A stretch of 64,000 nt of DNA from Enterobacter sp. RHBSTW-00175 (GCF_013927005.1 NZ_CP055930.1:4960001-5024000), one strand, 5' to 3'; positions 19,191 through 28,354 are shown, numbered from the stretch's first letter. The notes: a model not told the origin generated them from the sequence alone. Numbers and translations: made by a program.

Positions 19191-19216
19191 TAAAAAAGCC
19201 CTGCACATGCAGGGCT
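19191..19216 (-). terminator. rho-independent terminator of yncE
   Basis: On the minus strand, stem GCCCTGC/GCAGGGC with a 4-base loop is followed by TTTTTT, 11 bases after the yncE stop. Confidence 0.88.
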
Positions 19217-19226
19217 TGAGGAGCGG

Positions 19227-20288
19227 TTACAGCGCGATACGGATCACGTCGTCCGGCTGGGTGGCTTCCTGCTGGCGGGTGGATTTCTGTTTCACCGTCA
19301 CGTACAGAGTTTTACCGTCGGCAGAGAGCGCCAGGCTGTTTGGATAGACCGGCGTATCGTACGTTTTAGTGACTTTATAGGTCTTCGCATCAATCACGCT
19401 CACCTTGCCCGCTTCGCGGTGGGTCACGTAGGCTTCGTTACGCGCCGGGTTAAACAGCACGGCCAGCGACTCAGGCGTGGTGATTTTCTCGATAACGCTG
19501 CCATCTTTCAGGCTGACCACCAGCACTTCCGGCTGTTTCGAATCGGTAAGGAATGCGCGCTGTCCGGCGGTGTCCAGGCTCAGGTTCAGGTAGAAATGCT
19601 CTTTTCCGTCATCCTGCACTTTTTTACGGCTGAGGATTTTATGGGTTGTGGTATCAATCGTCACCAGTTCGCCATCTGCGTTGGTGGTGTACAGGCGTTT
19701 TGCCTGAGCATCCAGCGCCAGACCCGTGCTGAACGTACCGGTGTTGGCGATGGTGTCTTTCAGCTTCAGCGTTGCGCCATCAACCACCCAGATAACGCTC
19801 TCTTTGCCAATGCCGGTGATGTAAACGGTATTGGTGGTGTCGTCTGCTACCAGTTGTCGCGGCTGCAACGGTTTCACCGTTTCGCTGCGCTTGCGGTCAT
19901 CCAGTACCAGGCGCCCTTTCACTTCGCCTGTTTTTGCATCAATGGCCGTCACCGCACTGCTGGTGGTGTTGCCAAACCACAGCGTCTGGGTGGCACTGTC
20001 GATCGTTGCGCCAAACGGTTTGAGATCGTTATGAATCGCTTGCGTCACTTCCAGCGTAACCGGGTCAAGGCGATAAACCACGCCACCTTTATCAGTTTTA
20101 CGGCTTAATGATGTCGCAACCCACAGCGCATTCTCCTGCTGGCTTACGGCCATCTCATACGCGCCCTTGCCGACTGCTTTACGCAGCATCTCTTCGGCGG
20201 CATGAACCTGGAAGCTTCCGGCAAACAGTAAGGAGCCTAACAGCAGAGAACTCCGCAGGCGCGGCGAGCACAGGTGACGTAAAGACAT
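19227..20288 (-). CDS. yncE: periplasmic seven-bladed beta-propeller protein YncE
   Basis: Secreted beta-propeller of 353 residues, the same length as E. coli YncE and with most blades readable (ESVIWVVDGATLKLKDTI, NADGELVTIDTTTHKILSRKK, HREAGKVSVIDAKTYKV). A signal peptide ending in VHA precedes AEEMLRKAVGKGAYEMAVS. E. coli YncE is iron-regulated and binds DNA in vitro, but its role is unknown. It is divergent from yncD, with a Fur box in the spacer, which suggests shared iron control. AAGGAATTGTT precedes the ATG. Confidence 0.95.
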   Translation of the reverse strand: MSLRHLCSPRLRSSLLLGSLLFAGSFQVHAAEEMLRKAVGKGAYEMAVSQQENALWVATSLSRKTDKGGVVYRLDPVTLEVTQAIHNDLKPFGATIDSATQTLWFGNTTSSAVTAIDAKTGEVKGRLVLDDRKRSETVKPLQPRQLVADDTTNTVYITGIGKESVIWVVDGATLKLKDTIANTGTFSTGLALDAQAKRLYTTNADGELVTIDTTTHKILSRKKVQDDGKEHFYLNLSLDTAGQRAFLTDSKQPEVLVVSLKDGSVIEKITTPESLAVLFNPARNEAYVTHREAGKVSVIDAKTYKVTKTYDTPVYPNSLALSADGKTLYVTVKQKSTRQQEATQPDDVIRIAL

Positions 20289-20370
20289 AACAATTCCTTT
20301 TTAAAAGAGGGGGGTGTACTGCTGACATCGCTTCCGGCAGGCAAAGTCATGGCTTCGCCATCATTTTAAT

Positions 20371-20389
20371 GAGAATAGTAATCATTAAT
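20371..20389. promoter_or_regulatory. Fur box candidate between yncE and yncD
   Basis: The 19 bases at this position match the classical Fur consensus (GATAATGATAATCATTATC) at 14 of 19 positions by direct count. It lies in the divergent yncE-yncD spacer, upstream of a TonB-dependent receptor, so iron repression of both genes is plausible. Confidence 0.65.
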
Positions 20390-20530
20390 CCACTGAATGT
20401 GGAGTTTTTCTTACCCTGCCCCCCTTTCATTAACGCAATGTGCGGTTATAGTTTTCAAAAGATTTACAAAAGATTTAACATGTATGCACATGTTCCATTT
20501 GGTTCGTATTTTTCCTCAAGCGGTTTACTC

Positions 20531-22645
20531 ATGAAAATCTTTTCTGCCTCTAAGGCAACTTTCCCGCTGTTGCTGGTTCCTGTCGTGTTAGCCCCTGCCG
20601 TCTCGATGGCCGCAGAAGAACAGACCATGATCGTCAGCGCCACTCCGCAAACCGTATCGGAACTCGATACCCCGGCGGCAGTCAGCGTCGTCAACGGGGA
20701 CGATATGCGCCAGGCAACCCCGCGCATTAACCTTTCGGAATCACTTGGCAGCGTGCCGGGTCTGCAAATTCAGAACCGCCAGAACTATGCGCAGGATTTA
20801 CAGTTATCCATGCGTGGCTTCGGCGCACGTTCAACCTTCGGCGTGCGCGGGATCCGTATGTATGTTGACGGTATCCCGGCCACCATGCCTGACGGCCAGG
20901 GCCAGACATCTAACATTGACCTCACCAGTGTGGACACCGTTGAAGTGTTGCGCGGTCCGTTCTCGGCGCTCTACGGCAATGCCTCTGGCGGCGTTATCAA
21001 CATCAACACCCAGACCGGGCAACAGCCGCCAACCATTGAAGCCAGCAGTTATTACGGCAGTTACGGCACCTGGCGATATGGTATGAAAGCCACCGGTGCT
21101 ATGGGTGATGGCACGCACGCCGGCGATGTGGATTACACGGTATCGACGACCCGTTTCACCACCAAAGGCTACCGGGACCACAGCGGTGCGCGGAAAAACC
21201 TCGCCAACGCCAAACTGGGCGTGCGAATTGATGACGTCAGCAAACTGACGCTGATGTTTAACAGCGTGGACATGAAAGCCAACGATCCGGGTGGACTGGA
21301 CTATCAGGAGTGGCGGAACAATCCGCGCCAGTCTCCGCGTGGGGATCAGTACAACACGCGTAAAACCATCAAGCAGACGCAGGCCGGGTTACGTTATGAC
21401 CGCCAGTTGAGTGCCCAGGACGACCTCAGCGTGATGATGTACGCGGGTGAACGTGAAATGACGCAGTATCAGTCCATTCCGTATCAGCCCCAGCTAAAAG
21501 CCACCCACTCTGGCGGCGTGATTGACATGCAGCGCCACTACCAGGGCATTGATACCCGCTGGACGCACAAAGGCGAGCTGCTGGTTCCGGTTACTTTCAC
21601 CACCGGGCTGAACTACGAAAACATGAGCGAAGATCGCCGGGGTTATCAGAACTTCGTCATGGATAACGGCGTGCCAGACTACGGCGTAAAAGGCGAAAAG
21701 CGCCGCGACGAACGTAACCTGATGTGGAACGTTGACCCTTATCTGCAAACCAGCTGGCAACTGACGCAAAAGCTCTCTGTGGATGCAGGTGTGCGTTACA
21801 GTTCTGTGTGGTTTGACTCTAACGACCATTACATTACCCCGGGAAATGGCGACGACAGCGGCGATGCGAGCTATCACAAGTGGCTTCCGGCCGGTTCGGT
21901 TAAATATGCGCTGACCGACGCATGGAACCTGTATGCCGCGGCGGGACGTGGGTTTGAAACCCCAACCATTAACGAGCTCTCTTACCGTTCAGATGATAAA
22001 GGCGGGCTGAATATCGGCCTGAAGCCATCGACCAACAACACCTATGAAGTGGGCAGCAAAACGCGTATCGGCAATGGCCTGCTGACAGCGGCGTTGTTCC
22101 GTACCGACACGGATGACGAAATTGTGGTGGATGCCAGCTCCGGTGGCCGCACCAGCTATAAAAACGCCGGGAAAACCCGTCGTCAGGGTGTGGAAGTCTC
22201 CCTTGATCAGCAGTTCGCGGAAAACTGGAAGCTGAAAATGGCGTGGACGTATCTGGACGCCACCTACCGCACCAACGTCTGTAGCGATACCGACTGTAAC
22301 GGCAACCGGATGCCGGGTATCGCCCGTAACATGGGTTATGCATCCTTTGGCTGGCAGCCTGAAGAAGGCTGGTATGCCGGTACCGATGTGCGCTACATGA
22401 GCGATATCATGGCCGACGACGAAAACACGGCGAAAGCCCCGTCTTACACGGTTGTGGGCCTGAATACCGGGTATAAATTCAATTACGGTAACTGGGGAAT
22501 GGACGTGTTTGGGCGCGTTGATAACCTGTTCGACAAAGAGTATGTCGGCTCAGTGATTGTGAACGAATCTAACGGGCGGTATTACGAACCAGCTCCTGGC
22601 CGTAACTACGGTGTCGGGATGTCAGTCTCCTACCGCTTCGAGTAA
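20531..22645 (+). CDS. yncD: TonB-dependent outer-membrane receptor YncD
   Basis: Outer-membrane transporter of 704 residues, matching E. coli YncD (700). The start at 20531 gives a clear signal peptide (MKIFSASKATFPLLLVPVVLAPAVSMA) followed by the TonB box-like EEQTMIVSAT; the longer frame from 20369 runs through the promoter and Fur box and is rejected. A plug domain (residues about 40-150, with GVRGIRMYVDGIPATMPDGQGQTSNIDL) precedes a 22-strand barrel ending in aromatic FE. The ligand is not established; it belongs with siderophore-type receptors. Confidence 0.95.
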   Translation: MKIFSASKATFPLLLVPVVLAPAVSMAAEEQTMIVSATPQTVSELDTPAAVSVVNGDDMRQATPRINLSESLGSVPGLQIQNRQNYAQDLQLSMRGFGARSTFGVRGIRMYVDGIPATMPDGQGQTSNIDLTSVDTVEVLRGPFSALYGNASGGVININTQTGQQPPTIEASSYYGSYGTWRYGMKATGAMGDGTHAGDVDYTVSTTRFTTKGYRDHSGARKNLANAKLGVRIDDVSKLTLMFNSVDMKANDPGGLDYQEWRNNPRQSPRGDQYNTRKTIKQTQAGLRYDRQLSAQDDLSVMMYAGEREMTQYQSIPYQPQLKATHSGGVIDMQRHYQGIDTRWTHKGELLVPVTFTTGLNYENMSEDRRGYQNFVMDNGVPDYGVKGEKRRDERNLMWNVDPYLQTSWQLTQKLSVDAGVRYSSVWFDSNDHYITPGNGDDSGDASYHKWLPAGSVKYALTDAWNLYAAAGRGFETPTINELSYRSDDKGGLNIGLKPSTNNTYEVGSKTRIGNGLLTAALFRTDTDDEIVVDASSGGRTSYKNAGKTRRQGVEVSLDQQFAENWKLKMAWTYLDATYRTNVCSDTDCNGNRMPGIARNMGYASFGWQPEEGWYAGTDVRYMSDIMADDENTAKAPSYTVVGLNTGYKFNYGNWGMDVFGRVDNLFDKEYVGSVIVNESNGRYYEPAPGRNYGVGMSVSYRFE

Positions 22646-22651
22646 GCAAAC

Positions 22652-22685
22652 ACCCGGCAGCGTCCTGCTGCCGGGTTGTTTATTA
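22652..22685 (+). terminator. rho-independent terminator of yncD
   Basis: Ten-base stem ACCCGGCAGC/GCTGCCGGGT with loop GTCCT, followed by TGTTTATTAT. It overlaps the stop region of the convergent chemoreceptor gene and may also work in reverse. Confidence 0.82.
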
Positions 22686-24224
22686 TGCCACCTGCGCGCT
22701 CTGTTCGAGGCGGAACGCTGCTACCAGATCCTGCAACACGCGCGCCTGATCTTCCAGCGCCCCTGCCGCCGTAGACGATGCCCCCACCAGCGAGGCATTT
22801 TGTTGCGTGGTGGTATCCAGCTCCATCACTGCCCGGGAAATCTGTTCGATACCACGGCTCTGTTCTTCAGACGCTGACGAGATTTCGCCCATGATGTCAT
22901 TCACTCGCGTGACGGACTCCACCACCTGCTCCATCGTCTGCCCGGCCTTCACCACCAGGTCGCTGCCCGTGGTGATGCGGTTGACGGATTCACTTATCAG
23001 CAGTTCGATATCCTTCGCTGCCTGCGAACTGCGCTGGGAAAGGCTACGCACTTCGCTGGCCACCACCGCAAATCCACGCCCTTGCTCACCCGCCCTCGCC
23101 GCTTCCACCGCGGCATTCAGTGCCAGAATGTTCGTCTGGAATGCGATACTGTTGATAACCGCGGTGATGTCGGCAATTTTTTGCGAACTGGTGTTGATAT
23201 CGTTCATGGTGTTGACTACATCGCGCATCACACGACCGCCGTGGGTGGCGGTCTGCGACGCTTCCGCTGCCAGCTGGCTGGCATGGCGGGCGTTGTCGGC
23301 GTTGTTTTTCACCGTGGCCGTTAACTCTTCCATGCTGGCTGCCGTTTCCACTACTGCGGCGGCCTGCTGTTCAGTGCGCGAAGAGAGATCGGTATTCCCC
23401 TCAGCAATATCGCTCACCGCCAGAGAAACCTGCGCCACGCTGTTACGCACATCGCCAATCATCGAGCGCAGCGTGTCGTTCATGCGCCCCATCGCACCGG
23501 TGAGCTTGCCCAGTTCGTCATTGCCATGCGCGCGGATATCAGAACTAAGGTCGCCACTGGCGATACGTTCAGCCAGTAACAGGTTATGTTTTACCGGACG
23601 GGTAATTTGACGGGTCACCCACCATGACACCAGGATGCCAAAGAGGATGGCAATCACGCCAACAATCGCCGTAATGGTGCTGGAACTGTAGGCCAGTGCA
23701 TCATTATGGGCTTTTACCAGGGCGATGATATCCCGGATGGCGGCACTGCTGTTATCGCCCGCAGTTTTAACGTTATCTTCGGCTTTTTTCAACGCCTGCT
23801 CCGCCGCCGTATCACCCTTATTGGCTTTTACTGCGGCCATCGCTGTCTGCATGTCTTCCACACCGCTACCAAACTGCGCCAGGTGTTCGCCAATCGCGTC
23901 AACGATAGGGGCTTCTTTTGCCGTCCAGCTCAGTTTTTTGGCTTCTGCCGTTAATTCTTCGGCATGTTTCACATACCCGGCCAGAAGCTGACCCGATTTT
24001 TCATCCCCGTTATAGAGATACTTGAGCCGGTTAATCTTTGCCTGGAATACTTCAATATTGATATTGTAGATAAGGTTGGTTTGTTGATATACATCGCGGA
24101 TTTCTTTGAAGCGCAGCACACTCATGACGGTTGATACCGCCACCAGCAGCAATACCACGCCAAAACCCGCTGAAAGCTTTTTGCTCATTTTTATATTACG
24201 TAATCGAAGGCTAATACTAAACAT
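22683..24224 (-). CDS. methyl-accepting chemotaxis protein with small helical sensor
   Basis: Chemoreceptor of 513 residues. A first membrane segment (about 18-38) is followed by a periplasmic helical sensor of about 150 residues, a second membrane segment (about 187-208), HAMP, and a signalling domain with the tip [39 protein letters not shown]. There is no C-terminal NWETF-type pentapeptide (ends LEQSAQVA), so methylation would depend on other receptors. AGGAG six bases before 24224 decides the start. It sits between yncD and mcbR, which are adjacent in E. coli, so the gene is an insertion there. The ligand is unknown. Confidence 0.93.
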   Translation of the reverse strand: MFSISLRLRNIKMSKKLSAGFGVVLLLVAVSTVMSVLRFKEIRDVYQQTNLIYNINIEVFQAKINRLKYLYNGDEKSGQLLAGYVKHAEELTAEAKKLSWTAKEAPIVDAIGEHLAQFGSGVEDMQTAMAAVKANKGDTAAEQALKKAEDNVKTAGDNSSAAIRDIIALVKAHNDALAYSSSTITAIVGVIAILFGILVSWWVTRQITRPVKHNLLLAERIASGDLSSDIRAHGNDELGKLTGAMGRMNDTLRSMIGDVRNSVAQVSLAVSDIAEGNTDLSSRTEQQAAAVVETAASMEELTATVKNNADNARHASQLAAEASQTATHGGRVMRDVVNTMNDINTSSQKIADITAVINSIAFQTNILALNAAVEAARAGEQGRGFAVVASEVRSLSQRSSQAAKDIELLISESVNRITTGSDLVVKAGQTMEQVVESVTRVNDIMGEISSASEEQSRGIEQISRAVMELDTTTQQNASLVGASSTAAGALEDQARVLQDLVAAFRLEQSAQVA

Positions 24225-24410
24225 CCTGGACTCCTTAAAAGGCAATTGTGCCTTTACCTGTTATCGGCAAGATCCAAGGTTATTTCATAGTAGCGTTAGT
24301 TTTACCTGTTGAAAAATGAAATAACGTTCCCGGTGACATCGTGCCACCAGGGAATTATTTATATAATGAATATTTGAAATTAAATGATGTGATCTGTAGT
24401 TAATAATCCC

Positions 24411-25079
24411 TTAACTAAAATATTGCCGCTGTAAAAGTACATCCGCTTCATCAATCAGAGTATCAATCGCTTCCTGGCAGGCTTTTGCATCCCTTCGTTC
24501 GAGAGCCGACAGTAGCTCAGCATAGTGGTACGCCGAGGTGGTGATGTCGTTCAGCCCCTCATGCAGGTAGTTGATACACGGACCTATTCGTACCCACAAC
24601 TGCTCAATAAGTGCGCTGAGGGTTGGCATTTCGGCATATTGATAGAGTGTGAAACGGAAAACACGGTTGGCATTTAGCGCCTGCTGAACATTTCCAGTGC
24701 GCATGGCCTGATGGAAAAGATCCGACAGTTCACGCAATGCCGCAAGCCTTGCATCCGACATGCGTTCGCAGGCCGCGGCGACTGCCATCGGTTCAAGCTG
24801 TTTTCTGATGGCGTTGATTTCGTTATAGCGTTCCAGCGTTACTTCAGGCACGAGGAACGCCTGAGCCGGCGTGGCATGAAGCGCGCCAGCTGACACCAGT
24901 CGCAACAGCGCCTCGCGAACCGGAGTAATGCTGGTGCCTAATTTATCTGCGATCTCTTTTGTAATCAGCCGGGCACCCGGTTTCAACGAACCGCTAATTA
25001 ATGCCCCTTTCAGACTGATTTCAACCTGCATGGTAAGACTGACCCGCTGTGCCTTTTCTAAATTATCCAAATCAAGCAT
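24411..25079 (-). CDS. mcbR: GntR/FCD-family regulator, McbR-like
   Basis: Transcription regulator of 222 residues from the ATG at 25079, close to the 221 of E. coli McbR. An N-terminal winged helix (LKPGARLITKEIADKLGTSITPVREALLRLVSAGAL) precedes an all-helical FCD ligand domain. Position next to curA and yncD supports the McbR identity. E. coli McbR represses mcbA and is linked to colanic acid overproduction and biofilm; mcbA, which separates mcbR from curA in E. coli, is absent here. An upstream ATG at 25124 has no ribosome site and is judged unlikely. Confidence 0.82.
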   Translation of the reverse strand: MLDLDNLEKAQRVSLTMQVEISLKGALISGSLKPGARLITKEIADKLGTSITPVREALLRLVSAGALHATPAQAFLVPEVTLERYNEINAIRKQLEPMAVAAACERMSDARLAALRELSDLFHQAMRTGNVQQALNANRVFRFTLYQYAEMPTLSALIEQLWVRIGPCINYLHEGLNDITTSAYHYAELLSALERRDAKACQEAIDTLIDEADVLLQRQYFS

Positions 25080-25299
25080 GTTCAATTCCCGTAGCCAAAA
25101 CAATACGCTATTTTCAGCGTCCATGAAAAAACGACGCCGCTAGATATATCCTGTATCATGGTACCTGGTATTGGGAAATGCGCTAAAAACGCAAATATTA
25201 CATATTTTATTTTTTTACTCTCCCCGCTCAGCAATGCTGGTGGTGAAGAGGATGTGCTGGTTTAATTAAAGACAATATATCGTATCTTCACAAATATTT

Positions 25300-25319
25300 A
25301 TGGCGGGTAATCCCGCCAT
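25300..25319 (-). terminator. probable terminator of curA
   Basis: Perfect 8-base stem ATGGCGGG/CCCGCCAT with a 4-base loop just after the curA stop on the minus strand. The following AAATATTTG is only moderately U-rich, so efficiency is uncertain. Confidence 0.6.
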
Positions 25320-25327
25320 AAGTGGGT

Positions 25328-26368
25328 TTATTTGTTTTCAGTCGCGACACGTATCACGACTTTGCCGAAGTTTTTCCCTTCAAGCAGACCAATCAGCGCC
25401 TGGGGAGCATTTTCCAGCCCGTCAATCACCTGTTCACGATAGTGGATTTTACCTTCCTGCACCCAACGCCCCATTTCCGCCTGGAACTCCTGGACACGGT
25501 GACCGTAATCCTGCCCGATGATAAAGCCCTGCATCCGGATGCGTTTCTTGAGGATAGTCGCCATTAACAGCGATAAACGGTCCGGGCCGTCCGGTAATCC
25601 GGTGGCGTTATACCCGCTCACCAGGCCACACACCGGCACGCGTGCCGAGGTATTCAGTAATGGCAACACGGCATCAAACACTTTGCCGCCGACGTTTTCG
25701 TAATAAACGTCAATCCCGTTCGGGCAGGCTTTCGCCAGCTGCGCCGCAAAGTCATCTGCATAGTGATCCAGGCAAAGATCAAAGCCTAAAACCTCGGTGG
25801 CATAGCGGCATTTCTCTGCACCACCCGCAACGCCAATGACCCGGCATCCCTTAATTTTACCAATTTGCCCGACCGTGGCGCCAACCGGCCCGGTGGCCGC
25901 GGCAACCACCAGCGTTTCGCCTTCTTTTGGTTGCCCAATATCCAGTAACCCCATGTACGCCGTAAAACCTGGCATCCCCAGCACGCCAAGCGCCCATGAC
26001 GGGTGCGCCGGATTTTCACCCAGTTTCACCAGACCGCTGCCGTCGGACAGCTCATACTCCTGCCAGCCGCTGTAACCCAGCACCCACTCACCCGGTTTGA
26101 AGGCCGGGTTATTTGACTGCTCAACGCGGCTGACGGTGCCGCCTACCATTACCGCGCCAATCTCTACCGGCGGCGAATAAGACGGGGCATCGCTCATGCG
26201 ACCACGCATGTAGGGATCAAGAGACAGCCACTCTGTGCGCAGCACTATCTGCCCCGCGGCAGGTGTCGGAACTGGCTGCGTTTCTGAACGGAAATTGTCA
26301 GCGACCGGTGCGCCATGCGGACGAGAGGCCAGAACCCAGCGATGATTTTGCAGTGGAGATTGACTCAT
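25328..26368 (-). CDS. curA: NADPH-dependent curcumin reductase (MDR family)
   Basis: Cytosolic zinc-free medium-chain dehydrogenase/reductase of 346 residues (E. coli CurA/YncB 345). It reduces the conjugated double bonds of curcumin and similar enones with NADPH. The dinucleotide-binding loop is visible as AATGPVGATVGQIGKIKGCRVIGVAGG near residues 150-176, and the substrate-side YMRGRMSDAPSYSPPVEIG near 53-71. AGGAA about 7 bases before 26368 decides the start. It is separated from mnaT by an XRE regulator gene that E. coli lacks here. Confidence 0.95.
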   Translation of the reverse strand: MSQSPLQNHRWVLASRPHGAPVADNFRSETQPVPTPAAGQIVLRTEWLSLDPYMRGRMSDAPSYSPPVEIGAVMVGGTVSRVEQSNNPAFKPGEWVLGYSGWQEYELSDGSGLVKLGENPAHPSWALGVLGMPGFTAYMGLLDIGQPKEGETLVVAAATGPVGATVGQIGKIKGCRVIGVAGGAEKCRYATEVLGFDLCLDHYADDFAAQLAKACPNGIDVYYENVGGKVFDAVLPLLNTSARVPVCGLVSGYNATGLPDGPDRLSLLMATILKKRIRMQGFIIGQDYGHRVQEFQAEMGRWVQEGKIHYREQVIDGLENAPQALIGLLEGKNFGKVVIRVATENK

Positions 26369-26433
26369 ATCGTGTTCCTTTTTGTGCAAATGTCATTAGA
26401 GACTAGTCCCTTATGTTGCGGGCCGCTTTGGCA

Positions 26434-27009
26434 TTACGAGCCGGACTGATTAAGCCGAACGACCAGATAAATACAGGAACTCTCGGTTTCATTGATAAAC
26501 CGACAGTCGTTGGGCGGCCCCAGCTCCAGGCAGTCTCCGGCTTTCATTTCGTGGCGAGTATCGCCCTCCTGAAATACCAGTTCGCCTTCCTGTAACCAGA
26601 TAAGCTGACGTGCCAGCGCATAGGACGAAGCAGGCATGGGCACATCACTGCCCGCAGGCAATTCCACCTGTACCAGGTCGATGGGAAGATCGGTTCGCGG
26701 TGAAACGTGGCGGCGAAGATAGTGCGTTTGCGGATCGCGCCAGACCGGTTGATTCGCCAGGCGCAGCAGTTTTCCTTCCTGCATTTCGGCTCTGGCAATC
26801 AAAGTAGACATGCTGATGCCGAACGCACCGGATAAACGAGCAAGCAAGGTCGCCGTTGGGCTACTTTCCCCACGTTCAATCTTGTGGATCATGGCGCGCG
26901 AGACACCAGCCCGGTCGGCAAGCTCGCTTAGTGACCAACCGCGCGACTCGCGTTCAATGCGAATTCGTGCGCTAATCCGTTGATTCATATTGTCTGTAAT
27001 AGTGTTCAT
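26434..27009 (-). CDS. XRE-cupin transcriptional regulator
   Basis: Regulator of 191 residues with an N-terminal helix-turn-helix (about 14-68: RIERESRGWSLSELADRAGVSRAMIHKIERGESSPTATLLARLSGAFGISMSTLI) and a C-terminal cupin sensor domain (GSDVPMPASSYALARQLIWLQEGELVFQEGDTRHEMKAGDCLELGPPNDCRF). It is divergent from mnaT. Two copies of the palindrome ACTATAGT flank the 150-base spacer, one close to each start codon, and are likely its operators. It may repress itself and mnaT-ydcZ. Either ATG 27009 or 26988 could be the start; neither has a strong ribosome site. Confidence 0.9.
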   Translation of the reverse strand: MNTITDNMNQRISARIRIERESRGWSLSELADRAGVSRAMIHKIERGESSPTATLLARLSGAFGISMSTLIARAEMQEGKLLRLANQPVWRDPQTHYLRRHVSPRTDLPIDLVQVELPAGSDVPMPASSYALARQLIWLQEGELVFQEGDTRHEMKAGDCLELGPPNDCRFINETESSCIYLVVRLNQSGS

Positions 27010-27017
27010 GACGTCAT

Positions 27018-27025
27018 ACTATAGT
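27018..27025. promoter_or_regulatory. operator candidate 1 for the XRE-cupin regulator
   Basis: ACTATAGT, itself palindromic, sits 9 bases from the regulator start codon within the wider symmetric context CATAC-TATAGT-GTATG (27015-27030). An identical copy lies 109 bases away near mnaT. Confidence 0.45.
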
Positions 27026-27126
27026 GTATGAACGGCAATTCAATGCTGTTTTCATAACAAAAAAATATGGCTTATGTCGTAGCGATTTGGTGAGACTATT
27101 GTGTAATATCGTGTCAAATACGTACT

Positions 27127-27134
27127 ACTATAGT
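27127..27134. promoter_or_regulatory. operator candidate 2 near mnaT
   Basis: Second exact copy of ACTATAGT, about 26 bases upstream of the mnaT start. The pair at both ends of a divergent spacer is the pattern expected for a regulator acting on both genes. Confidence 0.45.
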
Positions 27135-27159
27135 GAACAACGCATTCAGAGGTTTAATG

Positions 27160-27678
27160 ATGATAATCCGCCACGCCAGCAAAGAAGACTGCGCCGCCAT
27201 CGGTGAGATCTACAACCACGCGGTAGTGCATACCGCCGCAATCTGGAACGATAAGACCGTAGATACCGATAACCGTATCGCCTGGTTTGAAGCGCGCATT
27301 CTGGTGGGCTACCCGGTGCTGGTCAGTGAAGAAAACGGTGTGGTAACGGGGTATGCCTCATTCGGCGACTGGCGCGCCTTCGATGGTTTCCGCCATACGG
27401 TTGAACACTCGGTTTACGTTCACCCGGAACACCAGGGTAAAGGTATTGGCCGTCAACTGATGAAAGCCCTGATCATCGAGGCGCGTAATATTGGCAAGCA
27501 TGTGATGGTGGCCGGGATTGAAGCACAAAACCACGCGTCTATTCATCTGCATGAGACGCTCGGCTTCATCACCACCGGGCAAATGCCGCAGGTCGGCACC
27601 AAGTTTGGCCGCTGGCTGGACTTAACCTTTATGCAATTGCAGCTGGACGAGCGCACCGACCCGGACGCCATTTCATGA
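27160..27678 (+). CDS. mnaT: L-amino acid N-acyltransferase MnaT
   Basis: GNAT acyltransferase of 172 residues, the same length as E. coli MnaT/YncA, which acetylates methionine sulfone, methionine sulfoximine and related residues and protects against them. The acetyl-CoA loop HPEHQGKGIGRQLM is at about residues 91-104. The ATG at 27160 is chosen because AGAGG lies 7 bases upstream and the length matches the family. It overlaps ydcZ by ATGA, so the two are translationally coupled. Confidence 0.94.
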   Translation: MIIRHASKEDCAAIGEIYNHAVVHTAAIWNDKTVDTDNRIAWFEARILVGYPVLVSEENGVVTGYASFGDWRAFDGFRHTVEHSVYVHPEHQGKGIGRQLMKALIIEARNIGKHVMVAGIEAQNHASIHLHETLGFITTGQMPQVGTKFGRWLDLTFMQLQLDERTDPDAIS

Positions 27679-28124
27679 ATCAATCACTGACGCTGGCATT
27701 TCTGGTGGCGGCAGGTATTGGCCTGGTGGTGCAGAACACCTTAATGGTGCGCATCACCCAGTCCTCTTCCACGATCCTCATCGCGATGTTGCTGAACTCA
27801 CTGGTGGGGATTGTCCTGTTCGTCAGCATCTTACTGATTAAGCAAGGTACAGCCGGGTTTAGCGAGCTGGCATCAACCGTACGCTGGTGGACGCTGATCC
27901 CCGGTTTGCTGGGCTCGTTTTTTGTGTTTGCCAGTATCAGTGGGTATCAGAACGTAGGCGCGGCCACCACCATTGCGGTGCTGGTAGCCAGCCAGCTTAT
28001 TGGTGGGCTGGTGATGGATGTGCTGAGAAGTAACGGCATTCCACTGCGCGCACTGATTGGCCCGGGATGCGGCGCAGTGATGCTGGTCGTGGGGGCCTGG
28101 CTGGTGGCCAGACGCCAGTTTTAA
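27675..28124 (+). CDS. ydcZ: DMT-family inner-membrane protein YdcZ
   Basis: Small membrane protein of 149 residues with about five hydrophobic helices, matching E. coli YdcZ throughout (MNQSLTLAF, VRITQ, RWWTLIPGLLGSFFVFASISGYQNVGAATTIAVLVASQLIGGL). It belongs to the drug/metabolite transporter superfamily (DUF606/EamA-like). It is coupled to mnaT, so it may export the acetylated product; that is inference. Its stop codon shares TTAA with the convergent ydcY stop. Confidence 0.94.
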   Translation: MNQSLTLAFLVAAGIGLVVQNTLMVRITQSSSTILIAMLLNSLVGIVLFVSILLIKQGTAGFSELASTVRWWTLIPGLLGSFFVFASISGYQNVGAATTIAVLVASQLIGGLVMDVLRSNGIPLRALIGPGCGAVMLVVGAWLVARRQF

Positions 28125-28354
28125 AGGATAGTACCGCCCTTCGCGAGGTGCTCGTGACGCGCTTCCATCTCTTCTTTGTGCTGTTTACCGTGATGCGCAA
28201 TCGCGGTACGCAGACGCTGCTGCTGGGTAAAGCGCTCTTCGCGGCTCAGCTCAGCATCATCGCTCAGTTCGATAAGCAGTTCATTCATGTGAGTGATTAC
28301 GCTCTCTTCAAGCGCGGCGTCTACACGGGCAGTCACTTCGTTTAAATGTGACAT
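28121..28354 (-). CDS. ydcY: DUF2526 family protein YdcY
   Basis: Small soluble protein of 77 residues, equal in length to E. coli YdcY and readable as its orthologue (MSHLNEVTARVDAALEESVITHMNELLIELSDDAELSREERFTQQQRLRTAIAHHG). It is helical, charged and lacks a signal peptide. AGGAG 5 bases before 28354 sets the start. Function unknown. In E. coli its other neighbour is ortT; here about 9 kb of extra DNA intervenes. Confidence 0.93.
   Translation of the reverse strand: MSHLNEVTARVDAALEESVITHMNELLIELSDDAELSREERFTQQQRLRTAIAHHGKQHKEEMEARHEHLAKGGTIL

Noticed and set aside
20369..20530. N-terminal extension of yncD
   Set aside because: It would run through the Fur box and promoter; the ATG at 20531 gives a good signal peptide and the E. 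coli length.
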